Positions 21,251-34,800 of a stretch of DNA of 64,000 nucleotides are shown piece by piece. The position numbers and the translations under genes were made by a program. The notes below the pieces were generated by a model, which was not told where the DNA came from, ran no database searches, and saw only the letters and a program-made list of their open reading frames with translations. Where the stretch lies: the NCBI GenBank assembly GCA_947069175.1, contig CAMTDV010000003.1, forward strand, positions 28,546,853 through 28,610,852. The letters are read 5' to 3'. The stretch comes from Scalesia atractyloides. Lineage: Eukaryota; Streptophyta; Magnoliopsida; Asterales; Asteraceae. How positions within the stretch are numbered: position 1 is the stretch's first letter; each line of letters begins with the position of its first letter.

Positions 21251-24200
21251 AAGAATAAATAAAGGCAATATTGTATTGAATTTGGTGTTAATATATTGTA
21301 TTTGATGTGTTGGTAAATCCACACTTTGTTAGAAATTATGTTGGCAATAAAGATAACGCTTATCACTTAACGAACAAAATGCGAAACGAACGTCGGTGAC
21401 TGCCTGATTAATGTTAAAATCCTAAAAATATTCCATTATGAGTAAAGTACTATTTTTAATCATATTCATGTGGAAAAAAAATAAAACCCTTAAAAACTCT
21501 ATTTTGCGAGTTTAAGCGCATACTGCGCAATACCGCGCATTATCTGCAAAATACAAACTACGCAACCAGTCTAGGCAAATAAAATATTGTTCAGCAGGTG
21601 AGTTTAATCTTATAGTATGATAAAAATAATTCTAAACGCCTTAAAATGCGATTAAAACGCGAGATAAAATGCCCGGTAGCTTGTTACATACATGTCATTG
21701 CCTAACATATATATATGTATATATATATATAATATGTATGCATGCATGGAATGTGTGAGTACAGAGTGTAGGTGGCAGCCATATGTGCCCACCTTTTTCC
21801 TCTTTTCTTGCATTTTACCATGTATCAAGACTTGGAAGAGTTCAATCATTAGAAATGCATGCATACTCCATCTTATACCTGTTTTCAAGAATTAAAATCA
21901 TAAATCTTCTCCTTCTCTCTCTACAAACCGTACACACATACATACATTGTCACTTTCAAATCTTGAACTTCATCTTGAAGAATTAAGGCCATTCCAAGGT
22001 GTTTCCAAGAGTGTTTGGTGACTTGAAGGTGTTTCCAAAAGAAGAACAAACTCCATATCATCAAAAATCTCATCAAAACCCACTAATTTCTTGTAAGGTA
22101 TAAACTTACTTTAAAAATTTATATTCTTGAGTCTTGATGATGATGATGATTGAAGGTTTTCAAAAGCTTTGAATTCTTCATAAACTAGAAATCTAAACAA
22201 GAAAATGGTTAAACAAAATAAAATGGAAGCATGTGTGTATATATATGGTTGTGAGTGTATATATATATGTTAGAGAGTGTGTTTTGGTTTTAGTTGATTA
22301 TTGATTATTGAGATTCTTGAAAGATTGATGCATGCATGATCAAAAAGGTTTATTTTTATAAAAAGGTTCATATGATTGAAGATGAATGTATGAAAAGTTA
22401 AATTTTGGAAGTATGTATATATATGTGCATGTGTGTGTGTGTCGTGTATATATACATATGTATGCATGCATATGAACTTGGTTGGTTACTTTATAAATAT
22501 AAGAATGATGCTTGCATTTATGTCAAGACGATTGGAGGATGATTTGATGATGATGTCTTAGATTATTTGAATACGAATTCAATACATGTTAGATGCATTT
22601 AAGTCCATGGATGATGATGATATGATAATCATGCATTAGGTACTTGTACATAAGCATGTATGATGGTTAAATGATCATAAGTTGGTGAACTTGAAATGAT
22701 ATGATGAAAGTGAGTTAAAGCAGAATATGAATATTAAGAATGATGTTATATGATGTATTATGATGATATAAAATTATGTCATAAGTTAGATAGCTTTGCA
22801 TGTTGTATATGTAGCGTAAAAAGTAGTAAAATTGGTGATTTTGCATGATTTATGTGGCTTACATGAAATCTTTACTAACATGAATATAAGTACCATTTTA
22901 TTTAGTAAATAACATGCGTTATGTTAAAATATCAAGTGGTGATGATTTGGGATGATTATGGTAAAGTTTGGTACAAGACTATGCGTTAAAAACGATAAAA
23001 ATCAGCTTTTAAAGTGATTTTTTTAAAAAGCTATTTTAGATCAGAATATAAACTGATATTTTTGATATAAATTATATTAAGTATCCTTACTGTTTGGTTA
23101 GTCATACGTGACTTCTGACGCCCAAAAACGTTAAAAATCGCATATTTCAATGTACACGAAAATGGGTTGTTCAACGGTAAACTTTGTGTGATATAAAATG
23201 ATATGTGAATATGAGTACGTAATATGTGTTATGTTAAGTGTTGACATGATAGTAGGATTTAAGACTATGCATGTACACTTGTTCGGTTGAAACGGTAATT
23301 CTGTTAAAAGTCACGTTAAGTATGTAACTTATTTGTCGAGCATGAAAATAATACGTAGGTTAACTTGATAAGTTATTTCATGTATAAATGCTTTAAAAAT
23401 GATAAAATATATAAGTCGACGGAATACGTGTATTACGATATTTGATAATGTGTTCACGTTTATGTATATATATTACGAAGCGCAGATCGTAGATATTGCT
23501 TATAAACGGGTGTGATAACGAATATAACATAATGAGGGTCACCAATAAAATCATTCAGTCGCAAAATCTTCATATATATATACGCCAACTTAATAAACAA
23601 TAAAGACTTTTTGAGCAAATCTCAATGTTATGTGAAAATTCTAAGTATTGGAGAAACTTAGGTATTTTATGGAATATTGGTTATTAAATTGTTCCTACTT
23701 AAATTAGGATGTGTAGACCAAATTGTGGGAACGTGCTAATATAAAAACGCACCCAAAGGTGAGTGTGACTAACCCCCTCTTTTACTATTTTATATAACGT
23801 TTTGTTGTAAGAATACACCTTAAAAAGGATAATTATACGTTTTTTAATAAAATATGCCTTTAAATAAATTATTATATATTTTCGTGGAAAATATATGGTT
23901 TTGGATTGAATATAAATATACGTTTCGGGGAGAAACGGGCTATGATTGATATATCTCTATATATATATATATATGTGTGTGTGTGTTTCAGGGAGAAACG
24001 TGGATTATTACGGTGTTTTGGATAAAACGACCGTATAGATTTAAAAATGCTTGTTGTGACGAATTTGCTTGATCTCAAGAGAGTAAGTATCGGTATTGGC
24101 TTATGTTTCTGTGGGGACTTTAGGAAATCCGTACAACAGAAAATATTTGAAGGATATATATATTCTAGCTAGCTGTCTTTGAAGTCAAGCACTTAGCTGG

Positions 24201-25695
24201 AAAGGGAAGTCCATTGCAGGCACTACCCGACTTATTTCGGTATTGCATATAAGTATAAGTTTGGATGTGGCCATTTAGACAAGTGAAACGGTCCTTGCTG
24301 TCGAAGCATCAAGAAATAGAACTGACTAATGCTAAGACAAAGGGTCGAGAAACTCAATGACACCGTGAAGTCAAGAAATCTCAACCCCTAGGATAGGAGG
24401 AAGCTCCAAATGAACCTCAAGTGGAAGATGATGGACGAATGGGGCTACGAAGCTAAGAAAGGGCTAGGGGCAGAGCAACAAGGCATGACTGAGCTAATCA
24501 CTCTAAAAGGAAGTGGATTTGGTCTCGGCTAAGTCGATTGGTGATCGGTGGATATGATTGAGTTGCGAAAAATTCTTGATAGGTATCCTACATTTGAACC
24601 AAATTCTTTCTGGTTAAAGAATCTCTTTCTAGTTGCTTTGAAACAATAGGAGATGCTCCCATTACCACTACTTTTTGTTATCCCTTCAGAGTTTGAAAAA
24701 CTTCAACTTACAAAAAAAGAGATTTCTTTAAAAATAGGAATCCTGTATGATATAAAATAGATATATTACCAGTTGGTTTTTTTAATGGAGCCCGGATACT
24801 TCAAAAAATATCATATTCGTAAAGCAGAAACATAGATGCACTCCTATAAACGTGGAGAATATACCGGATTAATCAATTCGACTTGAAATTTTTATGTTGT
24901 TCATAACTCTTTAGTTAAAGTAAGTGGCCCGTTGTGGGCACTTGCGTAAATTTTGTTGTTTAATCATTAATACTATATGCGTAGAATTGTTGATAGATCT
25001 ATCGGGTTGACCACCCCGTCATGACTGGTAGCTCCGTGTCAAGTCAAGCGATGAATGTATATTCTTTTGTTGTCTAGCTTTAATTATACCCTTATTGTTA
25101 ATATATAGCTCGTATGTCTTGCAAACTTACGAGCCTGAACATTTGATGCTTGCAATTTAATATATAAACCTTGGGAAGATGTTTTTGTATCGAAGGTTTT
25201 CGAAAAACGCTTGCGATGGCTGACCCTCGGATTTTTGTAAAGGAAATAAAACTTCACTTTCTTAAATTTATGGATGTTTTATTATTAAACACATAATAAG
25301 AAAGTTTTTCTTTGAATCAAATTATTTATAATTTGAATATGTGAACTAACCCTCCTTTGTGTTGACACTTGATTTTAACGTGTTCTTTAGGTATATGAGT
25401 TCGGCTTTAGGATTTTGGCATATCTTGTGGTTGTTGATGCATGTTGTATTAAATAATATTTTGGACAACTTTAAAACTATTTTTGGACCAAGTTTGTACT
25501 AAGATCCATAAGGATCAAAACAACTGAACTATGTTGTGGTTGTGGGTTGTGTTTAAACACTAAAATTTAAATTATGTTTTAATTAAGTTGAATGTCCGAA
25601 AATGAATAGTGCATCATCCATAAAGATACTTATGGGCACCAACTTCCGCTACCACTACGTTTGTATTTCCGCTGCGACGTTTTCGGGGTGTGACA
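21251..25695 (+). mobile_element. Candidate long LTR (Gypsy-type) or LTR fragment
   Basis: The stretch is AT-rich, lacks coding capacity, contains (TA)n and (CA)n runs, and interrupts the family-B element between its upstream flank and its accessory ORF. It ends 'gacgttttcggggtgtgaca' at 25695, a typical 3' end of plant Gypsy LTRs as I remember them. The 5' border was not found, and no 5-bp duplicate of the following GGTTC was seen, so size and class are uncertain. Confidence 0.35.
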
Positions 25696-25717
25696 GGTTC
25701 CCCTATTTCTCAAACCC

Positions 25718-25725
25718 TATATAAA
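25718..25725 (+). promoter_or_regulatory. TATA-like box upstream of the family-B accessory ORF
   Basis: TATATAAA in the context 'caaaccctatataaaccc' lies about 150 bp upstream of the first accessory-ORF-like codons. A comparable box precedes the accessory ORF in element A and in the 44-kb family-B copy. Confidence 0.5.
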
Positions 25726-25869
25726 CCCAGACAAACAAACTTTACATCCATCATCCTTACTTATCAAAATCAAAGTATTTTGAAAACTCCGAATTTTCAT
25801 TCAACAAACTTGCCTTCAATCAAAAGATTATCTGTTCAAAAGATATTTAAAAGTTGACCTAATTTCACC

Positions 25870-27030
25870 ATGACTCTCGAACCACTTGTCGTATATTGTA
25901 AAACACAGCAAGAACATGGTTTTTCACTCAATCATTGACATCATCACATCTTCCAAATAGCTTAACATCCTCACACTAAACGCCCCTATTCATCTATCCA
26001 CTCTTAAGGGATTTTGAGAAAAAGGAAATGTTTTGCTTTAAAACAAAAGCCCTACATCATCATGTCTCTCATCAATAAGGAGCATGTTGAGATAACTCCA
26101 CAATCCATTTCCACAATTTTCAATCTACATCATATGGCAGGTATGGAAACTATCTCTAAAAATGATCTTCATCATGAGTTCATTAAAAGGGGATATTAAG
26201 CTCAATCGGTGGGTACCACACTTTTCAAACCAAAATTTCCACCAAAAATGAAATTCTTTTTCTATACACTCTTGGTTTGCAGGTCTACTAAAACCACAAC
26301 TATTAATGAAATTTCCCTAAAAACTCAATATTTGGGGTATGCTATCTTGACAAATTCAGATTACCAGCTATCCTAAACATCATTTATGGATTTGGTAGCA
26401 AATATAAAAGTAATCAAGAGGGGAACTGGCAATCCTCTTTTATTATATCTAAGATTGTTAAACTTTTACTTGAAAAATGTTTTGAAACAAGAAAGTTTTG
26501 AATAGGGTGAAGCCCTTAAAATTAACAGTCTGTCAACTGAAACATTTATCCACATGATGACCAAGGGTCAAGAAAATGTAGCTGAAGAAAATGTTTTACA
26601 AAACCCAACTACAGATTTTTCTTTTCAGTTTTCAAACTTAGATTGAGCCCACAGCTTTTGGTGACCACCGTTCACAACCCAACACTGTGGAACATACACA
26701 AAAAATTTCCCCCAAAACCACTTCCATTTCCATCCCCAAATCCAAAAGAAAAACCAAAACAAAGGTATCTCTCAGGTTGAGATGCCAAAGGTACCTGCTG
26801 TAACATAAATGCAACAAACATCTGTTGTCACAACAGATGAAATCATCTTTACATATCCACACTCACTCATCCTCACAAAAGGAGAGTGTTGTAAGCATAG
26901 GGGAACCAAGTCAAGAGGGAGACGATTCACTTAAATATCTCTTCTTAAGCCCCTCTCCCAGGGTTGCTTCTCTTTTCACTCTAGCACCCACAAAAACAAT
27001 CCTATCATCATTCCAAAGATTGCTTGATGC
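25870..27030 (+). pseudogene. Accessory 3' ORF of a family-B element, interrupted by element A
   Basis: Broken frames resemble the extra ORF found downstream of RNase H in long Asteraceae Copia elements. An open piece at 26014-26199 and the segment after it (about 26240-26480, KFFFYTLL followed by an LYLRLLNFYLKN-like phrase) match the pattern of the element-A accessory ORF. A Ser/Thr-rich part follows (26825-27030). The frame is cut at 27031 by element A and resumes at 40369. The product's function is unknown; in Sireviruses this position is called envelope-like without proof of such a role. Confidence 0.65.
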
Positions 27031-27035
27031 AATTG

Positions 27036-27743
27036 TGTAGGTCCACTTTGAGGATTAAGATAAACCTGCTTCCTTGTTCATACAACACATTTGTGAGTGC
27101 GGAATCCTCGTAAGAATGCAAACCAAAGCAAAGTAAGAACACAGGATAACCAAAGATTCAATATCTTGATTAACTGATGAGAACTAGTACAAACATATAC
27201 AAATAATGCTCATACGGACTCATACAACACTCTTATGTCTTTCTCTAGTATGGCTCTCAGATATCTAGCTCTGTCTGACCACTTACTAAGAAGTGCATGT
27301 CTGCTTTTATAGTGTCTCCACTCAGCAACTGTACGAAGTATGTTGCTGCTTTTATAGTGTCTCCACAGGCTTGCACGAATCATTATCAAACTCGTACGAA
27401 ACAAGTAGGACACTTGTTTGGATGAGCTTACTCGTATGAATAAGATGTCATTCGTACGAATGGTGAGTTGCTCATAAGAGCAGCATCTTGCTCGTACGAA
27501 GCATTCTCACTCTCTCATAGTGTTTTCCTTGGAGAATGTTCCACATACATGACATACACAAGACTCAATCAGTATGCACAAATGCAACTGTCTAACACAG
27601 ACACACTAAACGTCATACTAAACCAAGATAGGAGGATATCTTGATTTGGTCGACACGACCAAACTATACAGACACTGTAAACAAAGACCGTACAATGATA
27701 GACGTAACTAAGAACAAGCGAAAGACACAAAAGTGTATCAACA
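27036..27743 (-). repeat. 3' LTR of element A
   Basis: This 708-bp LTR reads TGTTGATAC...CCTACA on the minus strand. A TATA box (CTATAAAAGC) is present at 27303-27312. A second copy of the same words lies at 27348-27357, from a local duplication not present in the 5' LTR. Upstream of it in U3 are TCGTACGA-type palindromes at 27391, 27431, 27451 and 27491. Confidence 0.92.
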
Positions 27744-27745
27744 AA

Positions 27746-27754
27746 CTCCCCCTT
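27746..27754 (-). other. Polypurine tract of element A
   Basis: AAGGGGGAG lies directly before the 3' LTR. This exact word is the one I recall as the Sirevirus polypurine tract. A second version with the first nine bases of the LTR lies 71 bp further upstream (27806-27822). Confidence 0.85.
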
Positions 27755-28198
27755 GGCTGTTGCTTGGTCTTCGGTCTTTTGGTATTCATACTTGGATGGT
27801 GTGGAGTATCAACAAACTCCCCATGAAAATCTGCTATCTATCATCGATAGAGTATCAGGTCTTCAAAAACTTCCAAGAAACATCAAACCTTTCATGTTTC
27901 CTCTTGATTGCTGCTTGAGGTAACTGGATCGGTGACGATCTGCTGTGCATTAGACTCTACAACTGGAGCTGATGCAGAAACTTTTGGTTGCGAGGATGAG
28001 GCCGAAGCATAGGATTGCCAGGGTTTTCACTAACCGGATCATGTTGACATTTGATCTCCTTTGCTTTTCATCTCTCATTCCACTGAATGTTCACTCGCTT
28101 TCTACTCATTTCATACACGTCTTTAATACTGTTAAAGCCTTCAACCAGTGTAGCATTTCGAGAATGATACCATTCTCTCAAGTCGTTATGCTTAGCAG

Positions 28199-29676
28199 TT
28201 AATTTTTCGCAGATCGTTGTACAGCCGCACTACGTTCTTTCAGCCTATTTATCTCAATTCCCCGATAATAATTAGCTGCTCTCATCTGTTGTAGCTGAGT
28301 TGCTCTTTCAGCATCTGCAGCCTTCAGTTGCTCATTTTCTTTTCTTAACTGTGCAATTTTAGAATTCTGTTTGCTAACAGTCTCTTTCAAAGAATTTATC
28401 TCCAACTGTTGTTTCGCAACTGTGTTACAATTAAAGACATAAACTCTGAATGCTTGTTAATCTGGATTGCTGCAGCTTGCAACTGAGAGAAAAGAAAATC
28501 CACTTTCACATCCTTTTCCATTTCAGAGAATAAACGACTGCTTCATTTTGTATTTTGGTGAGATGTAGATTGTGATTGTTGAGCTGAAGAAGTAGTAGGT
28601 TGCGGTTGAACTGGAGTATCTTTAGCTGAAGGTGTTTCAGCTGTTGTGGTATTTGATGGTAGTGGTTCAGAAGTTGTAGTGGGTTCTGTCATTACAGGTT
28701 CAGTCTCTTCTGTTGTAACAGTAGGCTGGACATCTGCAACTAGCTCACTAGCACAATCATTACCAACATTGTCACTGTCATCATCATTACCCTTCCCTTT
28801 TTATGACCAAACCTATCTTCGATCATCTTTTTAAAGGTTGGTTCTTCATTATCTGAATCACTGTCATCATGGCACCACTTGTCGTTTTCTAGTGCAACAT
28901 ATTGATCATTTGCCCGAAAACCGATCAACTTGCGAGGAGGTGTGCTTTCCTTGTAATGTTTTGCTGCTACACCTCTAAAGATCTTCAACGAATGTTCCAT
29001 CATAACTTCTACTTTTAAAACATCGTTGTCGTTCTTCAGAAGAGTCGGATGTTGCATATTCAAAATCATTTGGAGAAATCGAGGATACATCCAAAACTTG
29101 TTTCCACCATATCCGGTTCTTCTCATGTTTTTTTTCATGTTTGCAAAAATATACTTTGAAACACTAAACAGTTTATTCAATGTCAAAGCTATCATCATTC
29201 CAACTAAGTCATTATTTGCCATGCATAACCACTTTGTCTGTTGCTCAAACACTGAATCAGAACATGTAGAAAGCACTTGTATCGGAGTGGCAACCATGCT
29301 TTGTTTTGTTATCCCCCAAGGAAATCTCCAACACATTTCATTCTAAGCAAACATCCATGTTAACACTTCAATGATACTAAGAAAGGAGCTTCAGGATCAT
29401 CACCAAGTTGCAATACTGAGTTAATGTTACAACAGAAACATCTATGTTCAAGTCATCTACTTTCCTGCGGATAAGTTCCTGCCCATTTTCTTCAACAACT
29501 TTAGCTGAATCCCAAAATTCCTTGATCAACATCTTGTATACTGTAGTCATGTGCGTGATAAAATAATGTATCCTTGAGTCGCGCAAAAACTTCATTATAC
29601 CATTGTACTCAACAAATTTGTCTTCTGGATCCAAGTAGGCCACCATGTTATGTCTCGGCTCAGATATAATTTCCAC
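28199..29676 (-). pseudogene. Accessory (envelope-position) ORF of element A
   Basis: The N-terminal piece (29377-29676) begins MEIISEPRHNMVAYLDPE. The middle piece (28740-29336) contains MYPRFLQMILNMQ and an acidic SDSDNEEP stretch. A Ser/Thr/Val-rich part and a C-terminal coiled coil (28199-28405, heptad-like ENEQLKAADAE) follow. I recognise the N-terminal pattern from the extra ORF of Asteraceae Copia elements. It is unrelated to gag or pol and has no known enzyme motif. No clear signal peptide or transmembrane segment supports an envelope role. Frameshifts separate the pieces. Confidence 0.7.
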
Positions 29677-29845
29677 TTCCGACTTGTCAGTTCTCTTTGT
29701 GCTGGTTTTCTTTTATGTTCTTTTCATTCCATTCTGTACACATAAGTCAAATAGCATAAGAACACAAAGTCATCAGGGAATATACACAAAAAGTTTTATT
29801 TCAATCTTTATGTATGTATGTATTCTCTGAACAAAGAAATATTGA

Positions 29846-30005
29846 CTCATATGAATAACAACTTATTCGTACGAAGAACAACTTATTTTCACGAACATCT
29901 TATTCAAAAACAAGAAACTGATCATTCGTAGGGATAGCTGACTTGTACGAATGATGAGTTATCCGTGCGAATGATAGATCATTCGTACGAATCTAGTTCG
30001 TATAA
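29846..30005. repeat. Palindrome cluster in the accessory ORF leader
   Basis: Decamers of the TTCGTACGAA type occur at 29866 and 29982 (perfect), with variants at 29942 (CTTGTACGAA) and 29962 (TCCGTGCGAA). The last three are exactly 20 bp apart. The cluster lies between the TATA-like box at 30231-30240 and the accessory ORF, on the downstream side. Confidence 0.85.
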
Positions 30006-30230
30006 ACAACTTTAAAAGAAGTTACTTGTTTTTCGTTAAAGATTCTTTGTTTAAAGTTTGTTGTTCTTGTCAGTCATGGTCACATGGTCAGATAATGTTT
30101 TAAGTTTTTCATCTTCAAAGTATGCAAAACATTTTTAAGAATACCTTAAAGAAATCAAAAACAACTTGAAGGGAGGTGTAAGGATGACGTGAGCAAAGTG
30201 AAAGTGAAGTTCTACCAAAGGACTTCATCA

Positions 30231-30240
30231 TTTTATATAC
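30231..30240 (-). promoter_or_regulatory. TATA-like box upstream of the element-A accessory ORF
   Basis: GTATATAAAA on the minus strand, about 560 bp upstream of the accessory ORF's first methionine. It has palindrome clusters on both sides. Its position supports an internal promoter for a subgenomic transcript, but no transcript evidence is available. Confidence 0.5.
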
Positions 30241-30252
30241 CACATCATAACA

Positions 30253-30360
30253 CTCATGCGAACAACCTTAGCTTCGTACGAAGCACTAATTTGTACAAAA
30301 CCCAATGGTCATTCATACGAAGCAAAATGGCTCGTACGAATGAACTCTGATTCGTACGAG
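30253..30360. repeat. Palindrome cluster upstream of the accessory ORF TATA box
   Basis: Six decamers start at 30253, 30273 (perfect TTCGTACGAA), 30290, 30312, 30331 (CTCGTACGAA) and 30351 (TTCGTACGAG), spaced 17-22 bp. On the minus strand they lie 13-120 bp upstream of the TATA-like box. Confidence 0.88.
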
Positions 30361-31825
30361 TCCAGGTCTTTCACAAACTGGACTTTTAGTTCTCCGAGGG
30401 CCTTAGGTTTTTCGCATGCCTGTTTAAAAACTTTGCACTTATCCACACTAATCACAAAGTTAAGTTAGGAAAAGTGCTCGTTAAAACATATCTGGTTCTT
30501 TGAGATGAGTTTACCCCTTGTAAGTAAGTACCTTTTATGAAGTTATGATATCAAAGCTAATGGTTTTTAGGGCGAATCTTGGTAGAAAACCTTTTGAGTT
30601 TCAACTTTGGCTAATTCAAAAAGAACTTAATTTAACAACAAAATAAACTAAACTAAAGCAACTACTAAACCACAAACTATATATTTACCAGCCAATCTTT
30701 TTCAGAGTTTCAAGGTAAGAGAATCACATCAGCTTTTAATCTTGTCAAAAACGAGTTTTGTTAAAACATTAAATTAAATAAATAAGCATTCTACTATGAT
30801 TATCGGTATTGTTGTCCACGTAAGCTCAACTTATCAGATGTAATCAGGGTTAGGAGATATGATTAATGCATGATTTATACTTACTAGCCGGTGTTCAACC
30901 ACTTCACGACACATTCTTGTATCAAGATATGCACCAGAGAAAATCTTACCGGTGAGTATATTGCTTATCATATGTTTTGATGTATATGAAGTGAGATACT
31001 CACTTATATTGATTGAAAACAAGCCCTATGTGATTAAATCACTTATTGATGAGGAACTTGATTTTCATATGCACGCAGGGCATCAGAGTAAGTCCGTGAA
31101 CAGGTTAGTACCATCGTACCGACAAAGAGATGAACATAGCTCCCGTATAAAGCTGTGATATTTTATCACTTATTTTTGGGTGAATGTGATATGATTATAT
31201 CACTTATTGATTGTCGTATGTAGTATTTACACGTATGTATGGTATCATGGAAGTTCTAGACTTGCGTCACCGTTATTTTTCGGAAAAAGATTCAAACATG
31301 ATACCCAGATGATAAGTCAGCATTAAGACCGCATATCTCAGAACCTCGGCATACTATCAAACGAAGTTTCGGTACCAAGACCATATGCCAATTAATGGTT
31401 CCCACCTGGCTTGCAGTCCGTTATGTTTATATCAACTTACACATTTTAATCTAATTGTGAGCCTACTAATACATCATTAGTAAAGCTACTTATCAATTTT
31501 CGTTCTTTGTTTTTTACTGTTTATGACAGATCACCGGTGTATTTCATCATCTTCAATTATTTATCCGAGAAACTCATTTTTGATTTTGGTTTTTCTATTT
31601 TTTTGTATTTTTCTAAATTTCCCCCCCCTTAAATAAAGATGGTAAATAAAAACTTAACTAGATAAATAAAAGACATATTTTCGTATTTTTGAATTTTATC
31701 ATGTTTTTGTATTTTCTTGAAATATTATCCCCCTGAAATATAAAACTAAGAGAAAATAGAAAATATTTTTGACGTTTGAGATATTTAAGAAAATATTTAC
31801 GAATAAATGATTAGCCAAGGATGAT

Positions 31826-34800
31826 TTACTCAGGTTTCACCTTGATGCCATTGGCCAATAGCAGATAATCAAAACGAGATTTATCAAAAGCTTTTGTAAA
31901 CAGGTCGGCACGTTGATGATCAGTGTGGATTTTAACAACATTGATAAGTTTCTTATCATAACAATCTCATATGAAATGATACTTAATCTCAATGTGTTTA
32001 GTCTTTGAGTGCTGTAAAGGATTACGAGTGATCTGTAAAGCAGCTTCGTTATCAACAAAATAGGAGTAGTTAGAAATTCAAAACCGTAGTCCCGCGTCTG
32101 CTGTTGGATCCATAGAACCTAAGAGCAGCAATTAGAAGCCGAAATATATTCAGCCTCACAGGTTGACGTAGCCACACAAGTCTACTTCTTGCACTGCCAC
32201 GTGACTAGGCGATTTCCCAAAAACTGACATCCCGCTGATGTTAATTTTGCATCAATCTTGCAGCCGCCATGATCAGAATCACTGAATGCTGTCAAATCAA
32301 AGTTATCATCCTTAGGGTACCAGAGACCAGTGTCTGGGCGACCCTTCAAATAAGGAAAGATCCTTTTCACAACCATCAAATGAGAAACCTTCGGACTGGA
32401 CTGGTAGCGAGCTAGAAGACACATTGGGTACATTATATCGGGTCTTGAAGTAGTAACATACATGAGAGATCCGATTATAGCATGATGAAGAGATGGTTCT
32501 ACATGTTCACTCATTCCGTCAGGAGTAATCCCATGATTCTGAGCTAATGGAGTTCCCCAAAGGCTTTGAGTCTTCCATCTGAAATTTTTTGAGAATATCC
32601 CCAACGTACTTGGTTTGATGGATGAAAATCCCTTCCTTAGATTGTTAAACCTGCAAACCTAAAAAGAAAGTCATTTCTCCCATAGCACTCATCTCGAACT
32701 TCTCTTGCATCACTTGCTCAAATTCTTTGCACATCTTCTCGTTTAGACCCAAAAATAATATCATCAACATTCACCTGCACCAGCAATAAGTCCTCATTCT
32801 GCTCCTTGATGAAGAGAGTATAGTCGATCAATCCACGTCGAAAACCATTCTTCAGAAGATAGGAAGACAATGTTTCATACCAAGCCCGTGGAGCTTGATG
32901 AAGACCATATAACGCCTTGTTGAGAAGCCAAACCTTGTCAGGATGGGTTGGATCTTCCAAACCAGGCGGTTGCTCAACGTATACCTCTTCTCCACCACAT
33001 CATGAAGAAATGCACTTTTCACATCCGTTTGATAAACAATAAATTTCTTGTAGGACGCATAAGCCAAGAAAATCTTTATGGCCTCAAGACGAGCTACTGG
33101 TGCATAAAATTCATTGTAATCAATGCCTTCCACCTGATTAAAGCCCTGAATGACCAATCTTGCTTTGTTTCTCACAACAACACCTCGTCATCCTTCTTAC
33201 ATTTGTAAACCCATCTTGTTCCAATCTTCTTATAGTTGTCAGGCCTGTTAACCAATTTCCACACGCCTAACTTCTGAAACTGCTGAAGTTCTTCCTGCAT
33301 AGCTTCAACCCATGAGTCTTCTTTCATAGCCTCCTTCCAAGATTTTGGTTCAACTTGGCAAACATAGCAAAAGACAAATCATTCTGTTCCCAAGATTCCC
33401 TAATAACCGAATACAATCCAGCATTCTGATTATTCCTGAGCTGATTACGTGTCTGCACGCCACTATGGACATCTCTAATAATATTCTGCTGAGGATGGGT
33501 ATTATGAATTCGAGATTCAGGAACTCGAGAATTTATACCCAAATTGTTGATATTCAGATCAACAACTAATTCGATTGCTGGATTTGATGATGAAGTAGAC
33601 GCATGACCTTCAGTCGTCCCTAGATTCTTAATATTTGACGTCACATCTGAAAATTCCAGGAACCAGAGAAGAGGTAGCTTCATTTGCATCATGGAACTCA
33701 TCATCTTCTAACGAATAATTATAATCAGTAGCACCTTTGAATTCCTCATTTTGAACAATATTTTTAACCGAGGTAGACACTTGAGGGTTAACAATGATTG
33801 GTCGAACTAATGATGAGTCAATTGTAGCATCACTTTCTAGTAACGTTGAGCCACTATAGAAGCATCATCAAAAGTTGGCAGATTAAAGAATTAAATAGCC
33901 CATCGTAGTCAAACATCCAAGGAGCACCCGTAGCTCTTACTGATTCAGTGTATCTTTGAATCTTAACTTCACCCCATTCTTCAATCTTCTTTGTTGACAA
34001 GTTCCACACTCTGAAATTAGGAGTAGCATATCCACGAAAGAAACCTTCGATAGCCTTCGGACCAAATTTACCATGTGGATCAATCATAGTGCATGGAGCT
34101 CCAAAAGGTTCTAAGAAAGAAACATCCGGTTTCCTTTTATGGAACAATTCGAAACATCTTTTCCCATGTCTCTTCACCGTAAGAACTCTATTCATCGAAT
34201 AACATGCAGTAGCCACAGCTTCTCCCCAAAATTGAACATGAAGTTCGGATTCTACTAGCATAGTTCTTGCTGTTTCAATTAGAGTTTTATTTTTCCTCTC
34301 AACGACACCATTCTGATGTGGAGTGTATCGAGAACTGTATTTACACAGAATGCCTTTAGAAGAACAGAACTCACCCATAACTTGATTCTTGAATTCGGTG
34401 CCATTGTCGCTTCTGATTCTCCTTATCTTCAAATTGCACAGATTTTCAAGCAGAGTTAGGAGATTCTTGAGGATTTTGGGAACTTCACTCTTGTGTGCCA
34501 ACATATTCACCCATGAAAACCTTGAGTAGTCATCAGTAACTACTAAACAATAGGAATCACCAAAGGTGGTCTTGTGTTTCATAGGTCCAAAGAGGTCCAA
34601 ATGAAGACGTTCCAGAGGCATATTCACTGTATTGATTTTCTTCACAGGATGAGATTTTCTTGCTTGCTTTTCCCTTTTGACACGATACACAGACGTCTTG
34701 AAGATGAAAGTTCTTGACGGGCACACCATTCACAAGATTGTTTTTCACCAAATAGTTCATCTTCCTCAGGTGAATGTGTCCCATTCGTCTATGCCAAGAG

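Noticed and set aside
29026..29346. Plus-strand frame of 106 codons opposite the element-A accessory ORF
   Set aside because: The minus-strand frame matches the accessory ORF pattern, and this frame has no recognisable content.
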